From: Maccoyibacter sp900556645
GTDB taxonomy: Bacteria > Bacillota > Clostridia > Lachnospirales > Lachnospiraceae
Assembly: GCA_958349535.1 (NCBI GenBank)
Contig: CATWDJ010000017.1
Coordinates: forward strand, 1-38,623
DNA length: 38,623 nt
Reading direction: 5' to 3'
Shown here: one piece after another, positions 18,265 through 25,976 of the stretch
Layout of the letters: every line of letters begins with the position of its first letter
Position numbering within the stretch: the stretch's first letter is position 1
The notes under the pieces: generated by a model
What the model saw: the letters and a program-made list of their open reading frames with translations, nothing else
Told to the model about the DNA's origin: nothing
Database searches by the model: none
Program-made: the position numbers and the translations under genes

Positions 18265-19315
18265 TTGGGAAAAAAATGTAAGAAAAGTCGTTCCGTATGT
18301 ACCGGGCGAACAGCCAAAAAGAGACAATATTATTAAGTTGAATACAAATGAGAATCCCTATCCTCCGGCACCGGGAGTGGTAGAAGCAATGAAAGCTTTT
18401 GATACGGATGCATTGCGGTTGTATCCGGATCCTACAGCAGAAAGATTGGTAAATGCCATTGCAAAAAACTATCAGGTAAAGCCGTCACAGGTGTTTGTGG
18501 GAGTAGGTTCTGATGATGTGCTGGCCATGGCATTTATGACCTTTTTTAATTCAGAGAAACCAATCCTTTTCCCGGATATTACCTATTCCTTTTATGATGT
18601 CTGGGCAGAGGTCTTTCGTATACCGTATGAGGTACAGCCTTTGGATGGGAATTTAAACATCAATACCGAAGACTATCAGAAGGAAAACGGGGGGGTCATT
18701 TTCCCAAATCCAAATGCCCCTACGGGTGTGCTGCTTCCGTTGGAAAAAGTAGAAGAAATCATAAAAGCCAACCGTGATGTGGTGGTAATCGTGGATGAGG
18801 CATATATTGACTTTGGCGGAGTTTCTGCATTGCCTTTGATAGAAAAATATGAGAATCTTTTGGTGGTACAGACTTATTCCAAGTCCCGCTCCATGGCAGG
18901 TATGCGGATTGGCTATGCCTTCGGAAATGAAAAATTGATAAAATATCTCAATGATGTGAAATACTCCTTTAATTCCTATACCATGGATCAGTTGACACTG
19001 GTTATGGGAGAGGCATCTATGAAGGACCGTGGATATTTTGAAAAAACCACGCAACAAATCATTCAAACCAGAGAGCGGGTTAAGAAAGAATTGGCAGAAT
19101 TGGGCTTTGAATTTGAAGATTCTAAGAGTAATTTCCTCTTTGTGACGCATCCGAAGCTTTCCGCAAAACAGCTTTTTGAGGATTTGAAGGAGGCGGGAAT
19201 CTATGTCCGTTATTTTTCAAAACCGAAACGCATTGACAACTATCTGCGGATTACCATAGGCACAGAGGAAGAGATGGATGCATTGTTTGATTTTTTAAAA
19301 AGATATAAAAAATAA
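18257..19315 (+). CDS. hisC: Histidinol-phosphate aminotransferase family protein
   Basis: This is a PLP enzyme of the HisC family, 352 residues, which in histidine synthesis converts imidazole-acetol phosphate to histidinol phosphate. The PLP lysine is Lys209 in YSKSRSMAGMRIGYA. LNTNENPYPPAPGV near the N-terminus and PNAPTGVLLP are family signatures. The gene lies away from other his genes, next to another aminotransferase, so a broader role (for example with aromatic amino acids) is possible. The ATG overlaps the preceding gene by eight bases. A strong hairpin terminator follows. Confidence 0.92.
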   Translation: MSNWEKNVRKVVPYVPGEQPKRDNIIKLNTNENPYPPAPGVVEAMKAFDTDALRLYPDPTAERLVNAIAKNYQVKPSQVFVGVGSDDVLAMAFMTFFNSEKPILFPDITYSFYDVWAEVFRIPYEVQPLDGNLNINTEDYQKENGGVIFPNPNAPTGVLLPLEKVEEIIKANRDVVVIVDEAYIDFGGVSALPLIEKYENLLVVQTYSKSRSMAGMRIGYAFGNEKLIKYLNDVKYSFNSYTMDQLTLVMGEASMKDRGYFEKTTQQIIQTRERVKKELAELGFEFEDSKSNFLFVTHPKLSAKQLFEDLKEAGIYVRYFSKPKRIDNYLRITIGTEEEMDALFDFLKRYKK

Positions 19316-19331
19316 AGGATTATATAAAAAG

Positions 19332-19391
19332 AGGTTCACCAAGAGATATAGCTTCTGCCTGTTCAACAGGAGCATATCAAAGGGTGAACCT
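19332..19391. terminator. Bidirectional terminator between hisC and the solute-binding gene
   Basis: AGGTTCACC at 19332-19340 pairs with GGTGAACCT at 19383-19391, flanked by A-run and T-run sequences. A second small hairpin (CCTG/CAGG, 19358-19370) sits in the loop. It fits the convergent gene pair. Confidence 0.8.
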
Positions 19392-19423
19392 TTTACTTTT
19401 GCAACAAATCCTGCAAAATAAAA

Positions 19424-20431
19424 TTATTTTGCAGCTTTTTCGGCATATGTGGTGGTAACCAGTTCTTTATAAGCAGGGCGGTCGGTAATAACGCCTGCCT
19501 CTTCTAAAATATCCAGCAAAAGATTGTAGCTTTCTTCGGAAAATACCAGGTTGTTTTTCCATGTATCCTGAGATTTGTAACGTTCCACAATAGTGGAAAT
19601 GGTATTTTTGTCAGTATCTTTAAATTGTGGAGAAATTACATCTGCAATGTCCTCAGAGGAATGCTGGTTTACATAATTCATACCTTTTTGCAGAGCATTG
19701 GTAAAGCTCTGGATAAGCTCAGGATGTTTTTGGATGTAACTTTCTTTGGCAGAAAAGGCAGTATATGGAACATAACCGGAATCCACCCCAACGGAAGCTA
19801 CCACAAATCCGGCACCTTCTTTTTCCAGATTTGTCGCACCCGGTTCAAATTCAACGGAAAAATCACCGGAACCGCCGGAAAAAGCGGCAGCAGTACTGCC
19901 AAAATCAATGCTTTGGTCGATGGTTAAATCCGTAGAAGGGTCAATGCCATTTTCTTTTAGAACATATTCAAAGACCATTTCCGGCATGCCTCCTGCACGT
20001 CCGCCCAAAACTGTTTTTCCCTTTAAATCATTCCATGAAAAATCCGGCATATCTTCCCGTGCTACAACAAAGTTACCGGCACGCTGTGTCAACTGTGCGA
20101 AATTAACCACTTTATCATTGGCACCTTCGTTGGCAGTATAGACCGTAGTTTCCGGTCCCATGAATCCGATATCTGCTTCTCCGGAAAGAAGAGCAGTCAT
20201 GGTTTTATCTGCACCAAATCCGGTTACCAGTTCTATATCAATCCCTTCTTCTTCAAAGTAACCTTCTTCTATTGCCACATACAAGGGAGCATAAAAAATG
20301 GAGTGGGCAACTTCGTTTAATTTTACCGTAGTCAAATTTTCCTTTGAAGAATCCCCACATCCAATTAAGCCCACTACAATGGTTAGAAGCATACAAAACA
20401 ATAGAAATACATAAGTCAGTTTATGTTTCAT
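19424..20431 (-). CDS. NitT/TauT-type ABC substrate-binding lipoprotein
   Basis: This is an extracytoplasmic solute-binding protein of 335 residues. A signal peptide of about 24 residues ends in the lipobox LIGC, so Cys25 should be lipidated and anchored to the membrane. The body resembles the NMT1/SsuA/TauA-like group: FYAPLYVAIEEGYFEEEGID followed by MTALLSGEADIGFMGPE. Ligands in this group include sulfonates, nitrate, bicarbonate and pyrimidine precursors of thiamine; none can be chosen here. No permease or ATPase gene is adjacent, which is unusual. It is the last gene on the - strand after the immunity array, and its ribosome binding site lies in a hairpin. Confidence 0.92.
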   Translation of the reverse strand: MKHKLTYVFLLFCMLLTIVVGLIGCGDSSKENLTTVKLNEVAHSIFYAPLYVAIEEGYFEEEGIDIELVTGFGADKTMTALLSGEADIGFMGPETTVYTANEGANDKVVNFAQLTQRAGNFVVAREDMPDFSWNDLKGKTVLGGRAGGMPEMVFEYVLKENGIDPSTDLTIDQSIDFGSTAAAFSGGSGDFSVEFEPGATNLEKEGAGFVVASVGVDSGYVPYTAFSAKESYIQKHPELIQSFTNALQKGMNYVNQHSSEDIADVISPQFKDTDKNTISTIVERYKSQDTWKNNLVFSEESYNLLLDILEEAGVITDRPAYKELVTTTYAEKAAK

Positions 20432-20434
20432 AAG

Positions 20435-20480
20435 AACCTCCTACATTGAATATCTATTCTATGATTCTATGCAGGAGGTT
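20435..20480 (-). promoter_or_regulatory. Hairpin sequestering the ribosome binding site of the lipoprotein gene
   Basis: On the - strand the ribosome binding site AGGAGGTT (within 20446-20435) is complementary to AACCTCCTGCAT at 20480-20469. The pairing runs 12 positions with one G-U, across a 22-base loop. The start codon is five bases beyond the AGGAGG. The whole Shine-Dalgarno sequence would be hidden when the hairpin forms, so translation control is likely. Confidence 0.65.
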
Positions 20481-20521
20481 GGGAAAGGTGACAAAACAGA
20501 AGGATTTAGATTTGGTTGAAA

Positions 20522-20583
20522 TTAGTCATCAAAAAAGAATCGTGTTGGGTCAAGATAATTGTACCATTCCTCTTTATAGCTAC
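20522..20583 (-). pseudogene. C-terminal fragment of a fourth immunity-type gene
   Basis: Just after the stop of the third array gene, the - strand reads SYKEEWYNYLDPTRFFFDD and a stop. This matches the C-terminal pattern of its neighbour (SNYLDPTRNWDDD) and more loosely that of the first copy (WNYFDPLRYLDE). No start or upstream part remains. It is best read as a relic of another copy lost by recombination in the array. Confidence 0.65.
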
Positions 20584-20589
20584 TCAATA

Positions 20590-21243
20590 TTATGAGAGAT
20601 ATTGCATGATGTAGAGGAATGAGTAATCATCATCCCAATTACGTGTCGGGTCAAGATAGTTACTCCATATGTAACCATATAATTCGCCAAGAGCAAAACT
20701 TAATATTATACAGATAATACAGGCAACGTAGTAATATTTAAAACTGGTCCGGTCAATATTCTCTTGGTATTTTTTATAGTAGCGATATAATAAGATGCCA
20801 AAGATAAGGTTTAGAAGGTAACCAAAAGTTTTTACCCATGGAGTATCACCATACCACCAGTGAGAAGAAAACATCAAAGTGTTGCCCCATAAATCCACTA
20901 TCTGAGTAAGAATACCGAGAGTTTGAAGAATGATATTGGCAATCAGAAATCTTCGGTTTTTCTTTTTAAAAACATATAAAATTCCGGTAAGCAGGAATAC
21001 AAACCATGAAAAGAAATACATCAAATCGAGAATCAAATTGAGAATCCAATCAAAACTGCAATCTGGACCGAATATTTCCCGAAAAAGATCTCCATAGCTG
21101 CAATACCAGTAATAGGTCATGTTTTCATCTTGGGTATAACTTGTGAAAAAGAATGCTAAAATATTGAAGATTATGAGGTTAATGCAAAATATCTGATATT
21201 TTTTTATGTTATTTAGATTCTTCAAAGTCTTCAGAATCATCAT
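20590..21243 (-). CDS. Multi-pass membrane protein, immunity array copy 3
   Basis: This is one of three tandem paralogues downstream of an LXG toxin, about 217 residues. The shared layout is an N-terminal helix after KKYQIFCINL, a helix pair around residues 65-120 split by KKKNRRFLIANI, a helix with GDTPWVKTFGYLLNLIFGI and a final helix before the NYLDPTR tail. The role as immunity protein against the neighbouring toxin is inferred from position and copy number. Two adjacent ATGs (21243 and 21240) follow AAGGAG almost without a spacer, so the true start is uncertain; the downstream CTG at 21234 has better spacing. The reading frame continues upstream into a broken toxin tail. Confidence 0.82.
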   Translation of the reverse strand: MMILKTLKNLNNIKKYQIFCINLIIFNILAFFFTSYTQDENMTYYWYCSYGDLFREIFGPDCSFDWILNLILDLMYFFSWFVFLLTGILYVFKKKNRRFLIANIILQTLGILTQIVDLWGNTLMFSSHWWYGDTPWVKTFGYLLNLIFGILLYRYYKKYQENIDRTSFKYYYVACIICIILSFALGELYGYIWSNYLDPTRNWDDDYSFLYIMQYLS

Positions 21244-21423
21244 CTCCTTTGTTATCAGAATTGTTATCATATTTCCAACCGTTTTTCTCAAACCCGTATC
21301 ATGCTGTTTGGGAGGGTCAATATCCAAGAAATTGTGTCCCACATCCTCACCATCATTGGAAGAAGCATAGTTGAAGGATTCCGTGTCTGCTACGTTCCAT
21401 TGGCTTACAAAATTTCGTCGTGT
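21241..21423 (-). pseudogene. Orphan, broken C-terminal tail of an LXG toxin
   Basis: The - strand from 21423 reads RRNFVSQWN, then DTESFNYASSN and GHNFLDIDPPKQHDTGLRKT, closely matching the C-terminal part of the intact toxin at 22645-24366. About 35 codons present in the intact gene are missing in frame between QWN and DTESF. A further 10-base deletion after LRKT, exactly between two TTCCA repeats, shifts the frame. Undoing it restores a tail ending WKYDNNSDNKGDDD...ESK and a stop over the start of immunity copy 3. There is no start codon or N-terminal part, so this is a relic or a donor module for recombination. Confidence 0.8.
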
Positions 21424-21433
21424 TTATTAAGAA

Positions 21434-22036
21434 CTAGACGATAATAGGCCATATGCGGAACTCAAATCTTATATAACCACCTAAAAAACCAAGGAAAAAG
21501 CCTGCTGTGATGCAGATAATATAGGAAAGATAGTACGATTCAAAGCTGGCATTGTCGATAGCCTTTTGGTGTTTTCTATAATAACGGTATATGAAAATAC
21601 CTCCAATAAGATTTAATAGGTGGAAAAAGGTTTTTACCCATGGGGAGTCTCCATACCACCAAAAATCGGAGAATATCCAACGACGAAACTCAAAAAAGGG
21701 TAGTAGCTGAGAAAGAATACCAATGGACTGAAGTAGGATATTAGCAATAAGGAATCTATAATCCTTCTTTTTGTAAATAAATAAAATGCCGGTAAATAAA
21801 AATATAAAATATGAAAGATTATATATCCAATTAAGAATCCAATCAAATCCATAACCTGATTCGAATATATCTCGGAAAAAGTTGCGATATGCATCATACC
21901 AGTAAGGGAAATATGCAGTAGTACTTATAAAATAGGCGAAAAAAGCCATAAAAATATTAAAGAATATAAAACTAAAACAAAAAAGCTGATATTTTTTTGT
22001 GCTATTCAAATTTCTTGTATTTTTCAAAATCATCAT
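21434..22036 (-). CDS. Multi-pass membrane protein, immunity array copy 2
   Basis: This is a 200-residue paralogue of the genes on either side, with the same helix layout and the shared GDSPWVKTFFHLLNLIGGI segment. Its C-terminus differs: the usual NY(L/F)DP tail is replaced by RFEFRIWPIIV. The stop lies about ten bases from the orphan toxin fragment, so the end was probably exchanged at a recombination junction. Immunity function is inferred from context. AAGGAG abuts two adjacent ATGs, leaving the start uncertain. In the other frame the first bases encode KGDDDFEKYKKFE and a stop, which resembles a leftover toxin tail. Confidence 0.82.
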   Translation of the reverse strand: MMILKNTRNLNSTKKYQLFCFSFIFFNIFMAFFAYFISTTAYFPYWYDAYRNFFRDIFESGYGFDWILNWIYNLSYFIFLFTGILFIYKKKDYRFLIANILLQSIGILSQLLPFFEFRRWIFSDFWWYGDSPWVKTFFHLLNLIGGIFIYRYYRKHQKAIDNASFESYYLSYIICITAGFFLGFLGGYIRFEFRIWPIIV

Positions 22037-22058
22037 CTCCTTTTAGGACTCTGTAATG

Positions 22059-22709
22059 CTATAGAATATAGTGCATGATGTAGCGAGAAGCATAATCCTC
22101 ATATTCATCTAAGTATCGCAGAGGGTCGAAATAGTTCCACCATATATGTTCATATAAAAGTCCAAGTGCAAAACTTGACATAATACAGATAATACAGGCA
22201 AGATAGTAAGATTCAAAATTGGAATCATCAATGCTTTTTGGGTCTTTTTTATAATAACGATACAGGAAGATACCAAAGATAAGGTTTAATAGATGAAAAA
22301 AAATTTTCATCCATGGAGTATCTCCATAGGAAATGCAATTCGAAAATAGTCCTCCCCCGAATTCCCAAAAAGGTATTATTTGAGAAAGGATGCCGATAGT
22401 CTGAAGAAAGATATTGGCAATCAAAAATTTGCGGTCTTTCTTTTTGCAGACAAACAAAACACTGGTAGATAAAAATATTAAAAATGAAAGATTATATATC
22501 CAGTCAAGAATCCAACTTAATCCGTGATTTGGTCCAAAGATATATCGAAGAAGGTCTTGGTACACACAATACCAGGCAAATGAAAAGTCTTCATCTGATG
22601 TAGAGTTTGTAAAAAGAGTAGCAAAAATATTAAAAGATATAAGATTAAGGCAAAATATTTGATATCTTTTTATGGTAGTCATTTTTTTTATATTTTTCAG
22701 AATAATCAT
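22059..22709 (-). CDS. Multi-pass membrane protein, immunity array copy 1 (next to intact toxin)
   Basis: This is a 216-residue membrane protein with about five hydrophobic helices, the copy directly joined to the intact LXG toxin. Its first 65 bases overlap the toxin's 3' end in another frame. The overlap couples the two and makes it the best candidate for the cognate immunity protein. Shared signatures are KRYQIFCLNL, KKKDRKFLIANI and GDTPWMKIFFHLLNLIFGI. A membrane location suggests that the toxin acts on or at the membrane, which is inference. GGAG lies immediately against the ATG at 22709; ATG 22682 is an alternative without a clear ribosome binding site. Confidence 0.83.
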   Translation of the reverse strand: MIILKNIKKMTTIKRYQIFCLNLISFNIFATLFTNSTSDEDFSFAWYCVYQDLLRYIFGPNHGLSWILDWIYNLSFLIFLSTSVLFVCKKKDRKFLIANIFLQTIGILSQIIPFWEFGGGLFSNCISYGDTPWMKIFFHLLNLIFGIFLYRYYKKDPKSIDDSNFESYYLACIICIMSSFALGLLYEHIWWNYFDPLRYLDEYEDYASRYIMHYIL

Positions 22710-24366
22710 CTCCTTCGTCGGATTTTTTGTTATATATTAAAGATTTATCTGCCTTTTTATTTTTATCTCCATTTACAGGCGACTTCCAAGACTTTCCAAT
22801 CGTTTTTCTCAAATCCGTATCATGCTGTTTTGGCGGGTCAATATCCAAGAGGTTGTGTCCCTCATCCTTACCATTATTAGAGGAAGCATAATTGAAGGAT
22901 TCCGTGTCCAGAATCTCCCGTTGAGCCAGTTCCCATGCTTTCTTAGAAATAGCGGTGTACTTATCCTTGTAATAATCGTAGCTGCTGATAATGGTCCCGT
23001 CTGAGGCGGCTTCCAGTATGTTCCATTGGCTCACAAAATTCCCCTGTTTGTCGATGATGAATTCGCTGTGGAAATCTCTGGTCAACCGTTTCTTGTTTTC
23101 ATGTCCGCCCATGTAATCCAGATAGGTGGTACCGTCGGGATATTTGTTGTGCAGTCTTGCACTTCCATGGTAAAGTTTTTCCTCCAGTTCTGTCTTTACA
23201 TATTTCCGAAGGGCATCCTCATCCGTCATTCCGGTTTTTTTGTAGGTGTTCCGTACATAGGTGAGATTCTGTCGGTCGATATACATGCGGAACTGGTGGA
23301 GCTTCGTGCCTTCTTCAGTATCAGGGAAGCCGGTGTCTCCGTAAGCTTTTTGAACGGCTTCGGCATAGACGCCCCAGAACTCTCCGTGAGGTGGCAGGTC
23401 TGCCGCAAATCCATAACCTGTTAGCTGCAGCATACCGTTGCTATCCAATACCCCGCCCATCTGTTTTATCACAAGAGAGACCTTGCTCTTGTCGGACAGC
23501 TTGGAGGCTTTCAGCATTTCCGTATAAAGAGAGCTGCCTATCTGATGGGTTTCCTCGAAGGTATTTTTTGCGATGGCAAAATATTCGTCGCTGTTTTTTC
23601 CTTTCTGGACTTTTTTATTCATGGATGCCAGATAGCATTTGATGGCGGCAGAATCCCATCCGTCTTTTTGATGTAAGGTGGAAATCTGTGCAGAAATTTC
23701 CTTTTTATAAGTCCTGTAATCTTCGTTGCTCATACCCTTAGGGCGAGGAATCGTGTAATGCTGTAGCCACAGTTCATTGCTGGCATCTGCCCAGCTCCGG
23801 TTTAAAGTAGCCGAGAGGGTATAGCCTGTTTTTGGCGTGTAGGATGCCGCATTCACGCTTTGGAATCCATGGCGGACCAGAGCAACACGTTCCTGAAAGG
23901 AATCATAGTAATGCCGGGTCTCTGCCTGAAAACGGCTGACCAGATCTATTTGGTTCTGTAGCTTTTTTTCCAGCTCATAGAGCTGTTTGATATAATTGGA
24001 AAGCAATGGTTGCAGAAGTGTGGCATGTTCCAGCTGTTGTCGGCTCCGGCTTACGATTCTTTTCTGGGTGGCGATGGCATCCTGGTCAATTACGTTCATG
24101 GAACCAAAATAAGAGGACAATGCATGGGAATATCGATTGTTGGCATTTATCTTTTCCCCATACATACAGACCATAGCCTTTGTCAAAGGAATTTCAATAC
24201 CGGAATAGTATTTTTTGGTAGAGCAGTAGGCTTCGCCCTGTAATCCGGTTTCATTTACAAAAGACTGCATTTTTGTAATTAGAATATCGCAATGGGCGGC
24301 AGCTTTCTGTAATTCCCGGTTTTCCCGGATAAGCTGCCTTTGCACCTGAGTAATTTCAATACGCAT
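22645..24366 (-). CDS. LXG-domain toxin, type VIIb secretion effector
   Basis: This is a probable antibacterial effector of 573 residues. The N-terminal ~200 residues form the helical LXG domain (GLQGEAYCSTKKYYSGIEIP is characteristic), which in known systems is the export module for the EssC-driven type VIIb secretion machine. The C-terminal part, from about residue 330, is the likely toxic domain. Its patterns ARLHNKYPDGT, DFHSEFIIDKQGNFVSQWN and DTESFNYASSN fit DUF3114 as I remember it; the biochemical activity is unknown. GGAGGGGAG precedes the ATG. Two helper genes lie upstream and immunity candidates downstream. No secretion-machine genes are in the window. Confidence 0.9.
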   Translation of the reverse strand: MRIEITQVQRQLIRENRELQKAAAHCDILITKMQSFVNETGLQGEAYCSTKKYYSGIEIPLTKAMVCMYGEKINANNRYSHALSSYFGSMNVIDQDAIATQKRIVSRSRQQLEHATLLQPLLSNYIKQLYELEKKLQNQIDLVSRFQAETRHYYDSFQERVALVRHGFQSVNAASYTPKTGYTLSATLNRSWADASNELWLQHYTIPRPKGMSNEDYRTYKKEISAQISTLHQKDGWDSAAIKCYLASMNKKVQKGKNSDEYFAIAKNTFEETHQIGSSLYTEMLKASKLSDKSKVSLVIKQMGGVLDSNGMLQLTGYGFAADLPPHGEFWGVYAEAVQKAYGDTGFPDTEEGTKLHQFRMYIDRQNLTYVRNTYKKTGMTDEDALRKYVKTELEEKLYHGSARLHNKYPDGTTYLDYMGGHENKKRLTRDFHSEFIIDKQGNFVSQWNILEAASDGTIISSYDYYKDKYTAISKKAWELAQREILDTESFNYASSNNGKDEGHNLLDIDPPKQHDTDLRKTIGKSWKSPVNGDKNKKADKSLIYNKKSDEGDDYSEKYKKNDYHKKISNILP

Positions 24367-24384
24367 ATTTTTCTCCCCTCCGTA

Positions 24385-24762
24385 TTAGGATGATGTTTTT
24401 GGCTCGGATTGTTCTTTTTGGTTTAGATATTCGGCTTCGCAATCGGTTTGCAGTTGGATGAGCCGTGAACGTTCTTTGGCATATTCTTCTGATTTTTCAG
24501 AAATCTGGTTATAAACTTTTTTGGATAAGAACTCCAAATCTGCTTTGCTTCGTTCCAAATGTCCGGCAAAAGTTTTATGGCCTTTCCAATAGGAGCAGAT
24601 TTCGTCTAATTCCTGTGTAAAATTGGAATTTACATTATGAAACAGAGTTTTTTCTTCCTCTAATTCTTTTATGTTGCGTTCATTTTCCTTTTGCTGTTCC
24701 TGCAAACGGTCTATTTTCTTTTGATAATCTCGGGATAATTGAAAAACTTTATCTTCAGACAT
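24385..24762 (-). CDS. LXG-associated helical protein, Lap2/DUF3958-like
   Basis: This is a 125-residue, almost wholly alpha-helical protein with heptad-like charged stretches (KKIDRLQEQQKENERNIKE), ending in a polar tail. A tryptophan-glycine turn (YWKGHKT) sits near the middle, as in WXG100-type hairpins. It matches the kind of small partner encoded next to LXG toxins, which in studied systems binds the LXG domain and guides the toxin to the secretion machine. The Lap2 label rests on length, coiled-coil character and gene position. GAGGAGGG precedes the ATG, and the preceding gene ends four bases upstream. Confidence 0.8.
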   Translation of the reverse strand: MSEDKVFQLSRDYQKKIDRLQEQQKENERNIKELEEEKTLFHNVNSNFTQELDEICSYWKGHKTFAGHLERSKADLEFLSKKVYNQISEKSEEYAKERSRLIQLQTDCEAEYLNQKEQSEPKTSS

Positions 24763-24765
24763 GAT

Positions 24766-25035
24766 TTATACCCTCCTCATCCCAGTGGCATGGGTTTGAT
24801 CCAGTTTTGAGAATTCGAGACCCATTACCTTGATACGCTGAGCATCTCTTTTCACAATGGATGTAAACTGGTCTGTCAATAGTTGAGCAGAAGTATAACC
24901 CGCCGTACAATTCTGCTGTACGGTTACAGTAGTACGTGATGCATTGGGCACATTTGATAATTTACCATAGGAACCCAATGTATTTGATAGACTTGTTGAT
25001 ATTTGATTCGTAAGGTTGGTACTGCTTTTTAACAT
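24766..25035 (-). CDS. LXG-associated helical protein, Lap1/TIGR04197-like
   Basis: This is an 89-residue small secretion-associated protein, the first gene of the toxin operon. It resembles the TIGR04197/DUF3130 group of WXG100-like proteins: an N-terminal S/T/N-rich part, then a helix around QLLTDQFTSIVKRDAQRI, ending near EFSKLDQTHA. In characterised loci this protein partners the LXG domain for export. The ATG at 25035 is chosen because GGGAGGCG lies just upstream on the - strand; the open frame extends further without such a signal. Confidence 0.82.
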   Translation of the reverse strand: MLKSSTNLTNQISTSLSNTLGSYGKLSNVPNASRTTVTVQQNCTAGYTSAQLLTDQFTSIVKRDAQRIKVMGLEFSKLDQTHATGMRRV

Positions 25036-25087
25036 AATTTTTCGCCTCCCCATAAAATTTAATTGTGTGAAATACAAATATGCTTAG

Positions 25088-25116
25088 ATTTTACCAAATA
25101 TTGGTGTGCGTGTCAA
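25088..25116 (-). promoter_or_regulatory. Predicted sigma-A promoter for the LXG toxin operon
   Basis: On the - strand, consensus TTGACA (25116-25111) and TAAAAT (25093-25088) are separated by exactly 17 bases. They stand about 55 bases before the lap1-like ATG. It is the only strong promoter seen ahead of the toxin genes. Confidence 0.75.
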
Positions 25117-25196
25117 AAATTATAAGTTTTAGTTTTGTTTTTTGGAAGTTAGTGTTATATTGAAAACAGTAAGAAAAACAACAGAGGGTGAGAAAT

Positions 25197-25916
25197 ATGA
25201 GGGACTTAATGGATTTGCATACCCATACCATTGCCAGCGGACATGCTTATAATACTATGAATGAGATGATAGCAGCGGCAGCGGAGCGGGGATTGGAGCT
25301 TTATGCCATTACAGAACATGCTCCGCGGATGAATGGGAGCTGCAGTGAGATGTATTTTCAGAATTTCCGGGCTCTGCCCAGAGAAAAGATGGGACTTACG
25401 GTACTGCATGGTGTGGAGTTGAATATTTTGGATAGTCAGGGACATGTAGATTTGACAGAACGAACCTTACAGAATATGGATTTGGCAGTTGCCAGTATTC
25501 ATATGCCTTGCTATGTCTGTGGCAGCAGAGAGGAGAATACCAGAGCTTATCTCAATGTGATGAAAAATCCGTATGTGAATATTATCGGACATCCTGATGA
25601 TGCCAGATTTCCCATAGAATATGAGCCCTTGGTGGAGGGTGCCAAGGAACACCATGTGCTTTTGGAAGTTAATAATGCTTCCCTTTCCCCCACCAGTTTT
25701 CGGGGAAATCCAAGGGAAGCCTATTACGAAATGTTAGAGTATTGTAAAACATATCAGGTACCGGTCATTATGAATTCGGATGCCCATGTGGATATTGCTG
25801 TAGGGCAGCATCAGCAGGCGGAAAAAGTCTTGAGGGAAGTGGATTTTCCATCGGAATTAGTGGCGAATTATTCGTTGGAGCTGGTACGGGAGTATCTGAA
25901 TTATTACCGAAAATAA
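25197..25916 (+). CDS. PHP-domain metal-dependent hydrolase (YcdX-like)
   Basis: This is a cytoplasmic hydrolase of 239 residues of the polymerase-and-histidinol-phosphatase superfamily. The metal ligands are seen in order: DLHTHT (His8 and His10), ITEHAP, the glutamate of GVELNI, ASIH, IIGHPDD and NSDAHV. The family is usually a tri-metal phosphatase or phosphoesterase; the substrate is unknown. The ATG at 25197 is preferred over a GTG at 25188 because GAGGGTG lies six bases before it. It is divergent from the toxin operon and followed by its own intergenic promoter region. Confidence 0.9.
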   Translation: MRDLMDLHTHTIASGHAYNTMNEMIAAAAERGLELYAITEHAPRMNGSCSEMYFQNFRALPREKMGLTVLHGVELNILDSQGHVDLTERTLQNMDLAVASIHMPCYVCGSREENTRAYLNVMKNPYVNIIGHPDDARFPIEYEPLVEGAKEHHVLLEVNNASLSPTSFRGNPREAYYEMLEYCKTYQVPVIMNSDAHVDIAVGQHQQAEKVLREVDFPSELVANYSLELVREYLNYYRK

Positions 25917-25928
25917 AATCCTTAGGTC

Positions 25929-25957
25929 TTTACAAGTAGTTTTCAATACTATATAAT
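25929..25957 (+). promoter_or_regulatory. Predicted sigma-A promoter for the DUF1836 gene
   Basis: TTTACA at 25929-25934 and consensus TATAAT at 25952-25957 are separated by 17 bases. The start codon is 20 bases further on, so the leader is short. Confidence 0.7.
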
Positions 25958-25976
25958 AAGACTTGAGGTGAAATTT

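Noticed and set aside
19424..20431. A thiamine (TPP) riboswitch in front of the NMT1-like solute-binding gene
   Set aside because: The leader shows only a Shine-Dalgarno hairpin; the conserved TPP-riboswitch cores were not found in 20432-20520.
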